From NCBI GenBank assembly GCA_035578175.1, contig JAQMRL010000003.1, positions 58,140,672 to 58,204,671 of the forward strand: a DNA stretch of 64,000 bases, written 5' to 3'. A program made the translations under genes and the position numbers. This stretch comes from Catonia carolina (lineage: Eukaryota > Arthropoda > Insecta > Hemiptera > Achilidae). A model generated the notes under the pieces. The model was not told the origin of the DNA and searched no databases. It was given only the letters and a program-made list of their open reading frames with translations. Below, in pieces: positions 59,601-64,000 of this stretch (position 1 is the stretch's first letter; each line of letters opens with the position of its first letter).

Positions 59601-61483
59601 TTATTAATTATTCAATGCGTCAATTTGGTTCTTCGTGAGTTTCACTAAAAATTTCATGTTACAATATGCATGATTAGAGCAACATTGCAACGTGAAATTT
59701 TCAGTGAAACTTGCGAAGAACCAAATTGACACATTGAATTATTAATAACAGCGTAAGGTAAAGATGTTATTGCACCAGGAAATCTTTTACAAGTGGTATC
59801 AAGTGTTTGAGGAGGGTAAAGAGAATCACCGAAAAGCTGCGTCCTTCAATGTCTCACACCAAGGTTCTACAGAATACAGCTGCTGCTATCATCCACGAAG
59901 GTCAATAAATTATCATTAGGGAACTCACCACATGCCATTTAGCCATTTCAATTGGCAGCGCATTTCAGATTTTACCATGGAATGCATGTCTTGCAGATGG
60001 GTGCTGCACTGGCTCACATCGGAGCAAATCCAACATTGCGTCTCCATGTGTGAAGACCTGTTATCGCGTTTGGTAGGGAAGCAAATAAAGAAATGTATAA
60101 AATTATAAACGTAGATGAATCGTGGATGTATCCCTACGATCCGGAATTGAAACAACAAATGTTCTCAATGGGAAAATGTGTGTTCATCACCTCCAAAAAA
60201 GCCAAGATGAGTTGCTGCATCGGTAAAAGTATGATGATAATAGGTACTCTTTGTTTCCGAAGGTTTTTTGTACCAACATGCTCTTTTTTTGTCTCTCCAG
60301 GCCATAAGGTCACGGCAGATAACTACAAATCGATTACAAGATGTTCCATCATTTTACGAAACACAGCCGCAAAAGAACATTAACAAAATTTTATTACATC
60401 ATGACAATGTGCAGCCCCATTTCACTCGCACTGTACTGAGTTTTTTGAATGCTTGTAGTATCGCAACTGTACTCCACCCACCATGCCGACTAGGTTTGGC
60501 CCTTGTTTCTTCTGGCTGTTCCCTGAACTCAAGTTTCTGCTCGGGGGATGGAAATTTAAGACCAAATTACAAAAGGTAATTAAAGCTGTGAAGGTTTGCA
60601 AACTGGATAAACATGGTCTGGCATTCGTGTTTAAAAAGAAGCATGAACGGTGGCAAAAGTATATTGGGACCAAGAGGGATTACTTCAGAAAAGAGCATGT
60701 GAATTTGGAAGAACGAATAAAATATTTTCTGTAAAACGAGAACATATTTAGAATGTAAATTGTCTGAATTTGTTTACAAAGTAAAAGAAAATTTGATCTT
60801 TTTTTCAAATGAATGGGGTTTTTGGTCAGAATAAATGTCCTTATTTGAATTATAGTAATAAGTTTTCAGCAGAGGAACAATTAATTGTAGCCTTCAATGT
60901 TAACAATTGAAAAAAGTCTGAATCGTTATTTTAGCTAAAAAATTGATAATAAACTTTTCCAACAGATGACACTCAATATGCACTCACAAAATATACCAAA
61001 CTACACAAAATTATTGAAAAGTGATTTTTAAACAGTGAGATAAAATTTGAATAATTCTTTTACCTTTAAAATAGATAGAAATGGTGTTCTCCAGGGTACC
61101 TCTTTTGCTGTAAAATTTACTGCAGAGTTCAAGATAGAAATTAAAGCTGTGGAGGCATGCTCCAAGGAGAAAGATGGAAAAAGTGCATTTGAACTGAGGA
61201 GGATTGTTTCAAAAAAATGGACTGTGGAGATCAGATCTGGAAGCAAAACAAAACATAAAATTCACTACTTTAGTGAAAAAATTCTCCAGAATTTTTGTAA
61301 TTAATACTGTGCGATTTTATTTTTCAGAGTGAGACTGTTAGACAGTGTTCCCAGTCAGTTCTAAGATCTAATAAATCGGATGTATCGGCGCTGTTAAACC
61401 TCTGGTGGAATGATCCAAATAAAGCAAAAAAATGTCCTCATGAAATAGATGTAATTGTACCATTTTATACTTTAAGAGATTAA
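23476..61483 (+). CDS. PMS1: PMS1-type MutL homologue (mismatch-repair ATPase with HMG box), complete, 13 exons
   Basis: Thirteen exons sum to 3300 nt and encode 1099 residues. Residues 1-324 form the MutL GHKL ATPase and transducer domain: [13 protein letters not shown] (27-40; the catalytic Glu and the Asn are present), DDGSGI (58-63), YGFRGEAL (92-99), GTTV with LFKNLPVRK (from 142), and a transducer ending [11 protein letters not shown] long polar linker (325 to about 770) follows, with a 27-residue tandem repeat at 517-624. An HMG box lies at about 778-845 ([32 protein letters not shown]), followed by a basic stretch. Residues about 880-1099 match the PMS1 C-terminal dimerisation domain ([20 protein letters not shown]). 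No DQHA endonuclease motif is seen, as known for PMS1 but not PMS2. The known partner is MLH1, in the nucleus. The protein is longer than human PMS1 (about 930) because of the linker. Confidence 0.95.
23640..24470. other. PMS1 intron 1, left part: AT-rich, one possible SINE relic
   Basis: The stretch near 24330-24420 (GGGGTTAGTGTAGTGG..) resembles a SINE A box but the rest is unclear. Nothing else was recognised. Confidence 0.35.
24471..25294 (-). mobile_element. hAT element, internally deleted, with exact 8-bp target-site duplication
   Basis: The ends are CAGTGGCGGATTAA and, inverted, CAGTGGTGGATTAC. GGTAGTAT flanks both sides (24463-24470 and 25295-25302). Eight-base duplications with CAGTGG-type ends are diagnostic of hAT elements. 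Only the 3' end of the transposase remains, so it is non-autonomous. Confidence 0.93.
24655..25092 (-). pseudogene. hAT transposase remnant (C-terminal dimerisation domain)
   Basis: 145 codons. [20 protein letters not shown] and [14 protein letters not shown] are the hATC dimerisation signature, as in ZMYM1-like transposases. The catalytic core and the BED zinc finger are absent. It lies wholly inside the hAT element. Confidence 0.85.
25814..26214 (-). mobile_element. MITE family, copy 2
   Basis: Inverted relative to the copy at 14840-15231 and homologous along its length. Imperfect terminal inverted repeats (TATACTATTTTTCAAAGTTG and, inverted, TATAATGCTTTTCACAGCTG) both lead into GATGAGCTCTG. 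Confidence 0.7.
26452..26572 (+). CDS. PMS1: PMS1 exon 2
   Basis: Codons 47-86 plus one base ([32 protein letters not shown]). Carries ATPase motif II and ends in phase 1 at CTTG|GTAAGC. Confidence 0.93.
26995..27676 (+). mobile_element. 5'-truncated non-LTR retrotransposon (jockey/CR1-like tail)
   Basis: A 185-codon frame (27008-27565) encodes the segment that follows the reverse transcriptase in jockey-type LINEs ([39 protein letters not shown]). It is followed by a short 3' UTR and an A-run at 27657-27676. No clear target duplication was found. Intron 2 of PMS1. Confidence 0.85.
27680..28630. other. AT-rich intron sequence, no feature seen
   Basis: PMS1 intron 2. Nothing recognised on either strand. 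Confidence 0.45.
28640..29265. mobile_element. Dispersed 0.6-kb repeat, copy 1 (solo-LTR-like)
   Basis: Shares its order of blocks with 33455-34080: TGTAACAT..TAGGTT, GATCTGGGTATAAT, AATCGAGAC.CTT, GAACATG.TAGAAGGAAT, AATTTATTCCCTTA. The outer ends can be read as TG..CA, so a solo LTR is possible. No convincing target duplication was found. Confidence 0.5.
29307..29445 (+). mobile_element. SINE (family C), 5'-truncated
   Basis: GGAATG.TC..CTTGATT.TGTACAAGACT and ATTGGGTCATGGGGTTGCT..TTGTTCT match the body of the fuller copy at 41332-41610. The tRNA-like head is missing. Confidence 0.6.
29935..30111 (-). mobile_element. tRNA-derived SINE (family A) with 13-bp target-site duplication
   Basis: B box GGGTTCGAATCCC on the minus strand, body GAACAGTCGGACGTTAAACC and an oligo-A tail. 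GAAACATTATTTA occurs at 29922-29934 and 30112-30124. It ends about 200 bp before PMS1 exon 3. Confidence 0.85.
30314..30478 (+). CDS. PMS1: PMS1 exon 3
   Basis: Codons 87-141 plus one base, with motif [11 protein letters not shown] and then [12 protein letters not shown]. Acceptor TGTTTCAG, donor AAAG|GTAACG. Confidence 0.93.
30726..32145. mobile_element. TTAA-flanked piggyBac-like non-autonomous element
   Basis: TTAA at 30722-30725 and 32146-32149. The ends are CCCTTGAGCGCCGGGAGCCAC and, inverted, CCCTTGTGTGCCGCGCCAC, a clear imperfect terminal inverted repeat. About 1.4 kb, with no transposase recognised. It lies in PMS1 intron 3. Confidence 0.68.
33280..33357. repeat. Perfect 36-bp hairpin with 6-nt loop
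   Basis: 33280-33315 is the exact reverse complement of 33322-33357, with TCATGG between. The arms begin AGTAACAAGGACTTATCACA. PMS1 intron 3. No mismatches. Confidence 0.95.
33455..34080. mobile_element. Dispersed 0.6-kb repeat, copy 2 (solo-LTR-like)
   Basis: Homologous along its length to 28640-29265. It ends about 60 bp before PMS1 exon 4 and contains a short CA-rich run (33725-33738). Confidence 0.5.
34141..34415 (+). CDS. PMS1: PMS1 exon 4
   Basis: Codons 142-233. Motif [17 protein letters not shown], then the transducer ([12 protein letters not shown]). Acceptor TTTTTTAG, donor GAG|GTTAGT. Confidence 0.92.
34558..35885. mobile_element. Candidate non-autonomous DNA transposon with inverted ends
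   Basis: The left end GGTAGGAGTCACG and the block AATGACGTCACTGGTGC (34610-34627) reappear inverted at the right (CGTGACCCCTGCC and GCACCGGTGACGTCATT, about 35838-35885). There is no transposase frame, and the superfamily is not clear. PMS1 intron 4. Confidence 0.55.
35900..37265. other. PMS1 intron 4, right part: AT-rich, no clear feature
   Basis: Nothing recognised. An exon-like stretch at 36867-36924 was examined and rejected. Confidence 0.45.
37272..37397 (+). CDS. PMS1: PMS1 exon 5
   Basis: Codons 234-275 ([31 protein letters not shown]). FINKRPV is the conserved MutL motif. Comparison with human PMS1 leaves room for at most one or two residues between exons 4 and 5, so no exon seems to be missing. 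Confidence 0.92.
37740..37930. repeat. GC-richer interspersed sequence, probably a retrotransposon 3' end
   Basis: The base composition stands out from the surrounding intron. The minus-strand translation is Lys/Arg-rich and resembles a LINE tail, but the match is too weak to name a family. Confidence 0.25.
38550..39525. mobile_element. Candidate TTAA-flanked element
   Basis: TTAA at 38546-38549 and 39526-39529 enclose ends CCCTTCTGGGAC and, inverted, CCCTTAGAAGCC. The inverted match beyond CCCTT is weak. PMS1 intron 5. Confidence 0.35.
39415..39439 (+). repeat. (GT)n microsatellite
   Basis: Twelve uninterrupted GT units. Confidence 0.9.
39693..39839 (+). CDS. PMS1: PMS1 exon 6
   Basis: Codons 276-324, ending with the conserved [17 protein letters not shown] that closes the transducer domain. 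Acceptor TTTGCAG, donor CAG|GTAAAT. Confidence 0.93.
40110..41040 (+). repeat. Dispersed repeat with internal duplication (longest copy)
   Basis: Shares both ends with 54735-55190: near the left end ATGTTTTTAGCGATTGGT.TGTGTG, at the right end GGCAAGAGAAAGTTGTGTGAG. Inside, a block of about 150 bp (40534-40680) is repeated at 40705-40855 (TTTTTTTAAGAT.. to CTACAACTTTTATTT..). No coding capacity. Confidence 0.65.
41332..41610 (+). mobile_element. SINE (family C), fuller copy
   Basis: tRNA-like head with B box GGTTCAAATCC, then a body (GACCTGAATCTGTACAAGACT, ATTGGGTCATGGGGTTGCTT) shared with 29307-29445. The A-rich tail lies near 41620. Confidence 0.65.
41735..41885 (+). mobile_element. Diverged tRNA-derived SINE
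   Basis: GGATGGTGAAATTGTCAG and a B-box-like GGTTCAATTC with the same spacing as at 16432-16590, then a related tail. It lies about 260 bp before PMS1 exon 7. Confidence 0.5.
42142..43125 (+). CDS. PMS1: PMS1 exon 7, long linker exon with tandem repeat
   Basis: Codons 325-652. It opens with a last ATPase-domain helix ([15 protein letters not shown]), then becomes a Ser/Asn/Glu/Asp-rich linker with basic RKRK near the start. The four 81-bp repeats lie at 42718-43041. The donor is CAG|GTAATG. The frame happens to stay open past the donor to 43212, but those codons become Ile-repeat and AT-rich sequence, and splicing to 45436 restores linker-like sequence. Confidence 0.88.
42718..43041 (+). repeat. 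Four tandem 81-bp (27-codon) repeats in the PMS1 linker
   Basis: Units start at 42718, 42799, 42880 and 42961, each beginning [14 protein letters not shown]. Units 1 and 2 are almost identical at the DNA level; unit 3 has a changed tail and unit 4 is more diverged. All are in frame, so copy-number change keeps the protein intact. The composition suggests a disordered, phosphorylatable segment. Confidence 0.95.
43600..44260. other. GC-richer intron segment of unknown class
   Basis: Part of PMS1 intron 7 with clearly higher G+C and CpG than its flanks. No protein match was recognised on either strand. It is likely an old mobile element. Confidence 0.3.
44270..45430. other. AT-rich intron sequence, no feature seen
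   Basis: Right part of PMS1 intron 7. Nothing recognised. Confidence 0.45.
45436..45856 (+). CDS. PMS1: PMS1 exon 8 (end of linker, start of HMG box)
   Basis: Codons 653-792 plus one base. The linker ([19 protein letters not shown]) leads into [14 protein letters not shown], the first helix of an HMG box. Acceptor TTTTCAACAG, donor AAAA|GTGAGT. Confidence 0.88.
46243..46483 (-). mobile_element. tRNA-derived SINE (family A) with altered 3' body
   Basis: Minus-strand A box TTGGCGCAGTTGG and B box GGGTTCGAATCCC, the best preserved head in the window. The usual GTCGGACGTT tail is replaced by a segment containing CAACGTCATCGCTAATGACC after an A-run. ATTGATA lies at 46236-46242 and 46484-46490, a possible target duplication. 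Confidence 0.7.
46491..47130 (-). mobile_element. Decayed mariner element
   Basis: The minus strand encodes mariner transposase pieces with stops: [39 protein letters not shown], then a His/Thr-rich remnant of the second catalytic region and a C-terminal remnant. Terminal repeats were not identified. Confidence 0.7.
47150..48420. other. PMS1 intron 8, right part: AT-rich, one SINE relic
   Basis: A poly-T run lies at about 47433-47453. A tRNA-like B box (minus strand, near GGTTTGATTCC at 48205-48216) marks a decayed SINE at about 48180-48270. Nothing else was seen. Confidence 0.4.
48446..48725 (+). CDS. PMS1: PMS1 exon 9 (rest of HMG box and basic tail)
   Basis: Codons 793-885 plus two bases. 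[20 protein letters not shown] and EERDKYEKM complete the HMG box (conserved Trp and Tyr present). A nuclear-localisation-like basic stretch follows (KRKRK, KKPKTR). Donor TTAAG|GTTTGA. Confidence 0.9.
48842..48985 (-). mobile_element. SINE (family B), degraded
   Basis: Parallels 50279-50427 block by block (GGCAACTATAGTGGGCTATG.., ..AGATCCTGGCTTTGAGTTGAAAC). Located just after PMS1 exon 9. Confidence 0.45.
49050..49420 (-). mobile_element. Decayed mariner fragment (C-terminal part)
   Basis: The minus strand encodes [20 protein letters not shown] and NQWLNEQ, a mariner transposase C-terminus, with a broken SLDLAPSF where the catalytic SPDLAP is expected. Frame breaks are present. Confidence 0.65.
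49660..50050 (+). mobile_element. Second decayed mariner fragment, opposite orientation
   Basis: The plus strand encodes [18 protein letters not shown] and [19 protein letters not shown], followed by a Trp-rich C-terminus and an end GACCTCACCTCGTA that looks like a mariner terminus. The catalytic Asp context is altered. Confidence 0.65.
50279..50427 (-). mobile_element. tRNA-derived SINE (family B), best copy
   Basis: Minus-strand A-box-like CGTGGCATAGAGCC and B box GGGTTCGATTTCC, then body TCTGGAAATTTTAACACG. It lies about 210 bp before PMS1 exon 10. Confidence 0.7.
50638..50835 (+). CDS. PMS1: PMS1 exon 10
   Basis: Codons 886-951 plus two bases ([36 protein letters not shown]), the start of the C-terminal dimerisation region. 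Acceptor TTCGTAG, donor GAG|GTAGTT. Confidence 0.85.
51409..52341 (-). mobile_element. Mariner element with duplicated, inverted 3' ends
   Basis: TA lies at both ends (51407-51408, 52342-52343), with inverted ends GAGGTG(T/C)GG(T/C)TATTAAATAAC. The minus strand encodes transposase parts: [19 protein letters not shown] (first catalytic Asp), [18 protein letters not shown] (second) and [20 protein letters not shown] (third). The N-terminal DNA-binding part is missing. The right end (about 52150-52341) is an inverted copy of the left 180 bp or so, including transposase 3' coding. Confidence 0.85.
52345..52790. other. AT-rich intron sequence, no feature seen
   Basis: PMS1 intron 10 between the mariner and the GC-rich island. 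Confidence 0.4.
52800..53650. promoter_or_regulatory. CpG- and GC-rich island in PMS1 intron 10 (solo LTR or internal promoter?)
   Basis: Starting at CCCCGCGCGCC, about 850 bp are markedly richer in CpG and GC than anything nearby. A TATA-like TATTTAAG (about 53119) lies in its middle, and a donor-like CCT|GTAAGTA follows at about 53449. No coding frame is evident. These are properties of an LTR or of a promoter with a non-coding exon, and the sequence does not decide between them. Confidence 0.35.
54118..54425 (+). mobile_element. MITE family, copy 3
   Basis: Homologous to 14840-15231 from CAGCTCTGCTGTTCCACATG through AATCAGCTGGTTGTATGTTC and AAAGACCAAAAAAATGGC. The right end is truncated. 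It ends about 80 bp before PMS1 exon 11. Confidence 0.7.
54503..54630 (+). CDS. PMS1: PMS1 exon 11
   Basis: Codons 952-994 plus one base ([27 protein letters not shown]). The NGFKI core matches the human PMS1 C-terminal domain. Acceptor TGTTCTAG, donor GAAG|GTATGT. Confidence 0.9.
54735..55190 (+). repeat. Dispersed repeat, internally shorter copy
   Basis: Homologous to 40110-41040 at both ends but lacking its duplicated middle. It begins about 100 bp after PMS1 exon 11 and contains a local CAGTTTCATTGTTTCT duplication at 54836-54870. Confidence 0.6.
55195..55880. other. PMS1 intron 11 segment, no clear feature
   Basis: A slightly GC-richer patch (55200-55420) has no recognised match. Confidence 0.35.
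55885..56792 (-). mobile_element. Pogo/Tigger-like DNA transposon remnant
   Basis: TA lies at 55883-55884 and 56793-56794. Terminal inverted repeats are CAGTCGAACTTGGTTTTAGC and, inverted, CAGTTGAACCCGGTTTTAAT, typical of pogo/Tigger. The minus strand near 56230-56400 encodes an acidic tail and helix ([20 protein letters not shown]) like the C-terminus of Tigger transposases. The catalytic core is gone. Confidence 0.8.
57074..57234 (+). CDS. PMS1: PMS1 exon 12
   Basis: Codons 995-1048 ([28 protein letters not shown]). The FYG..DL block is conserved in PMS1. Donor CGG|GTAAGT. Confidence 0.92.
57651..57762. repeat. Imperfect inverted repeat
   Basis: GGTCGTCCAACCAGAAATTTG at 57651 pairs with CAAATTTTTGGTTGGACGACC ending at 57762. 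Possibly a small MITE or transposon end. Confidence 0.7.
57897..58390 (+). repeat. Tandem duplication of about 240 bp
   Basis: The sequence from about 57897 (CACTATTTTTG.., AAGTAGGC.GATCAAAAATGTAAA.., GATAACATCATTTTAACAA..) recurs from about 58139 with point changes. The second unit runs into the mariner palindrome. Confidence 0.75.
58270..61075. mobile_element. 2.8-kb palindrome of two inverted mariner copies
   Basis: About 58270-59664 is an inverted copy of about 59684-61075, with an axis near 59674. The right arm on the plus strand encodes transposase pieces in broken frames: [18 protein letters not shown] (first catalytic Asp), [20 protein letters not shown] (second), and [16 protein letters not shown] after a frame break at the third motif. 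The left arm carries the same on the minus strand. It fills most of PMS1 intron 12. Confidence 0.85.
61328..61483 (+). CDS. PMS1: PMS1 exon 13 (stop codon)
   Basis: Codons 1049-1099 and TAA ([35 protein letters not shown]). The Cys-Pro-His near the end corresponds to the conserved C-terminal Cys-x-His-Gly of MutL proteins, with Gly replaced. Acceptor TTTTTCAG. Confidence 0.92.
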   Translation, partial: SETVRQCSQSVLRSNKSDVSALLNLWWNDPNKAKKCPHEIDVIVPFYTLRD

Positions 61484-61597
61484 TTACACATACCCTTGTA
61501 AAAATGTTTATTATTATAAAATTTGTGTACATTAATAATTGGATTTAAATTTTTTTTAACAAAATATAAATATACAAAATGGTGTAAATATCGTTTT

Positions 61598-61603
61598 AAT
61601 AAA
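61598..61603 (+). terminator. Likely PMS1 polyadenylation signal AATAAA
   Basis: AATAAA about 115 bp after the PMS1 stop codon, in AT-rich sequence. It is a clear hexamer, but such sites are frequent in this base composition. Confidence 0.45.
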
Positions 61604-61734
61604 CCTCTATTTTATAATAATGTTTTACCAATTTTTTACCTTCATTATTATATTCAAAAATTCATTATTAAATTTACCTTCAAATTAAATTAAATTAAAT
61701 TCAGAAATAAAATTTATTTTTGTGTACACTTTAT

Positions 61735-62800
61735 AACATGAGGGTTGTCTTTTTTTAAATTTATACACATCCACTAAATGGCAACATTGAGATGTGACAT
61801 TCCAATTTGGTAAAATTTGACATTTTTCATTGTTGAAATAGTTAGAACTAAGAAAATCGGCTGAGTAGTTTGCTTACAGTGAATGTTTAAAAAAAGAGGA
61901 AATTACTCGTGACGTTATCATAGGATGATTTTTTTATATTTTTGGTAAAGGCCAAGTTTGGTATTGGTAATGGAGCAAAATCTGTTGTTTAAAAAAGTAT
62001 TAGTGCCGTATGCACCATGATTATAGAGAATACCATGTGACTTCTGTGAGATAGAAGCATCGTTGGGCATATCAAAGACTTGAGTACATTCGATTTTGCA
62101 TGAACATTTAGATGTGAAAAAGATCTGTTCTTGGTGGATTCTGCATAATTTGACTAAAGCTCAGAAAAATGCTTGTGTAAACTCAAGTAAGGAAATGCTC
62201 CTAAAATGCGATAGAGGAATTAAAAAATTCATATATGACCTTGTAACAGGTGAGGAAACTCTGATACATTCTTACAAGCCGGAAACTTAGCAACAATCAA
62301 TGGTTTGAACAAAGATGAACTGAAAACAAAAAAAATATATTCGTTCACAAAGCACTTTTATGAAAATGATTGCTAATTTCTTTCAATGTTCTGGACTATT
62401 TGCAACCATTACTTTAATTTAAAGGATCAAAGAACAATTAATGCTGAATGGTATCAACAACTTGTTTCCCACAAGTCATTGATGAAATTACTGGAAAAAT
62501 ACTGGAAATGTCTCATCATGACAATGTCAGCTCTCACACAGCAGTCTAACATTCATTTTTTGAGAGAGAAACTCAAATTAATGTCTCATTGCCTGTATTC
62601 ACCTGATGACTTCTTTATCTTCCCAGATGTCAAAAAAAAGTGGACAGCGATTTTCATTACCCCAAGAAGCTTTTAAAGCCTTCAAAAACCATGTTTTAGA
62701 GATACCACCTTCAAAGTGGAAAAATTGATTTGAAAACACGCACATGTGTATAAAACTTAAAGGTGAATGATTATAAAAACAATTAAATGTACAAAAAATT
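61735..62800 (+). mobile_element. Decayed mariner element in the PMS1-POLL intergenic region
   Basis: Transposase pieces with frame breaks: HLDVKKICSWWILHNLTKAQ (helix-turn-helix linker WVPHNL), YDLVTGEETLIHSYKPET (VTGDES with Asp lost), NAEWYQQLV, LMSHCLYSPDDFFIFPDVKK, then a C-terminus ending KCIDLKG-like. The catalytic residues are altered, so it is dead. Confidence 0.82.
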
Positions 62801-62819
62801 CTGTCTCATTGTTTTTGTA

Positions 62820-63400
62820 AAAACTTAAAAGGTAGTACTTGTATAATTTTTGTGATGTAAAACGATGAAAATTTAACTAGAACATTTATAGGCGAGTTAA
62901 ATATTAACAGATAACAAAAATCTTACACAAGTTTTACGTACATTTATACATTTGTGATAAAAAGTTTGACTTTTAAATCGGTAATGTTTTAGTGACAAAA
63001 GTTATGAACACTTAGTGTTTTCTATACGAAAAATTTTCATGTAATATAACAAATACTACTGGATTATTTATTATATAAATTCCATGATAGTAAATCCTAA
63101 CCTAAAAACAAACCAAACAAAATTTATTAATATAGGCTGTAGGTGCAACCTATATTAAATTCTATTGTAAAAATCATCACAATTTATCATGCTAATTTTG
63201 TGAAATTATGGTTTCAAGTTATTTTCTTCATTAATTATTTTCAATTCAAAATTGAATAAGGTAAATCTCAAAAATTATTAAATTAAGACTGTTGAAGAGG
63301 GTAAAAATCTAGTAAACCCTAGCCATTAAACCTGAATCTGGAACACAATTGAAGTGACTACTTATGATGGTACTTAGCTGATTCACGTATGCTCGTATAT
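62820..63400. other. Intergenic 3' region of PMS1 and the polymerase gene
   Basis: AT-rich. It contains a small hairpin (AATATAGG..CCTATATT near 63130) and several TTTATT stretches that could be polyadenylation signals for the minus-strand gene; none could be singled out. Confidence 0.4.
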
Positions 63401-63409
63401 TGGAAAAGC

Positions 63410-63517
63410 TTAATGATCACGTTCACTAGGTGGCCTGAATTCCAATCCTAGGTGTTGAAATATTGATTCTTCAGTAGGTGTAGGTAAAATATCTCCAATA
63501 TTTGTCACTTTTGTTCC
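63410..63517 (-). CDS. POLL: Polymerase lambda-like gene, last exon
   Basis: 36 codons including TAA, with acceptor [30 protein letters not shown] matches the family C-terminus, and the protein stops at the usual place. Confidence 0.9.
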   Translation of the reverse strand, partial: GTKVTNIGDILPTPTEESIFQHLGLEFRPPSERDH

Positions 63518-63960
63518 CTGTGAACAGATTTGTTCATGTCCATTAAACAATCAAGAAATAAAAATAAAACTATAACGAATGCATCCTGCAGTTTGAAATC
63601 AATTCTATTTTATAAATATTTGAGAATTTCATTAACCTTTTCAAGATGCCTTAATCCTGAATAAATAATAATAAATGATCCTGAATAAACCTAAGGTTAG
63701 GTGTTATAACATTTGGCACAAAAACTTCTACAAGGAACTACTACAATCTGGCTCTTATTTACAATACACAATTACTTAAATAGTTTAACAGAACTTACCA
63801 CACGAGTTACATTTGTTGAAAGAGCATGTTCTGATAGACACATTCCTTTACGAGCAGCTAACAACCGAATTGACCGATTGAATAAAGCTGAACCTGTACA
63901 ATGCATCATTGCAGTTGCTGATTCAGATTCTGGCACAACAAATAAATCCAAACGACGATA
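63410..63960 (-). CDS. POLL: DNA polymerase lambda-like family X polymerase, last two exons
   Basis: Two minus-strand exons join in phase 0 into 89 residues plus stop. The first ([52 protein letters not shown]) is the end of the palm and the thumb domain. RRLDL includes the third catalytic Asp of family X polymerases, and TGSALFNR is the family signature. The second ([25 protein letters not shown]) is the conserved C-terminus. The SEHALST block favours lambda over beta. The known role is gap filling in base excision repair and end joining, in the nucleus. The 5' exons are off the right edge. It is convergent with PMS1. Confidence 0.88.
63799..63960 (-). CDS. POLL: Polymerase lambda-like gene, penultimate exon
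   Basis: 54 codons in phase 0, with acceptor GCTTTCAG and donor GTG|GTAAGT. Contains the catalytic Asp (RRLDL) and the thumb domain. Confidence 0.9.
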
Positions 63961-64000
63961 CTGAAAGCAACAAATTTAAAAAAAATATTACTCACTACAT

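Noticed and set aside
1..64000. CRISPR arrays, operons, ribosome binding sites
   Set aside because: The window is eukaryotic; the only regularly repeated unit is the coding 81-bp repeat in PMS1.

Overview
This is a eukaryotic nuclear window. It is AT-rich, its genes are split by many short exons with GT..AG introns, and the introns are packed with transposons (mariner, pogo/Tigger-like, hAT, TTAA-flanked elements, foldback elements, non-LTR retrotransposons and tRNA-derived SINEs). The transposon mix and protein sequences point to an insect, possibly hemipteroid; the species cannot be told from the sequence. No bacterial operon, CRISPR array or canonical tRNA/rRNA gene was seen.

Three protein-coding genes are supported. 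(1) On the minus strand, about 19196 down to 847 and running off the left edge, nine spliced exons in consistent phase encode 322 residues of a coiled-coil protein whose family I do not recognise. (2) On the plus strand, 23476 to 61483, thirteen exons join without a break (3300 nt, 1099 aa plus stop) into a complete PMS1-type MutL homologue. It has an N-terminal GHKL ATPase, a long disordered linker with a 27-residue tandem repeat, an HMG box, and a C-terminal MLH1-pairing type domain. (3) On the minus strand, 63960 to 63410, the last two exons of a DNA polymerase lambda-like family X polymerase lie tail to tail with PMS1 and continue off the right edge.

Layout: 1-19.2 kb is the coiled-coil gene, whose introns hold LINE pieces, a 2.2-kb foldback element, SINEs and MITEs. 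19.2-23.5 kb is the divergent intergenic region; a second foldback element, carrying a nested LINE with exact target-site duplications, ends about 100 bp before the PMS1 start codon. 23.5-61.5 kb is PMS1, with about 3.3 kb of coding sequence and the rest introns full of mobile DNA, including a 2.8-kb palindrome of two head-to-head mariner copies in the last intron. 61.5-63.4 kb is the convergent intergenic region with a decayed mariner. PMS1 acts with MLH1 in DNA mismatch metabolism and polymerase lambda in gap filling and end joining, so the right half of the window is a local pair of DNA-repair genes. Their adjacency may be chance.

No clearly new biological system was found. The least explained items are a perfect 36-bp hairpin (33280-33357), a CpG-rich island inside a PMS1 intron (52.8-53.65 kb), the amplified repeat in the PMS1 linker, and the unclassified coiled-coil protein.
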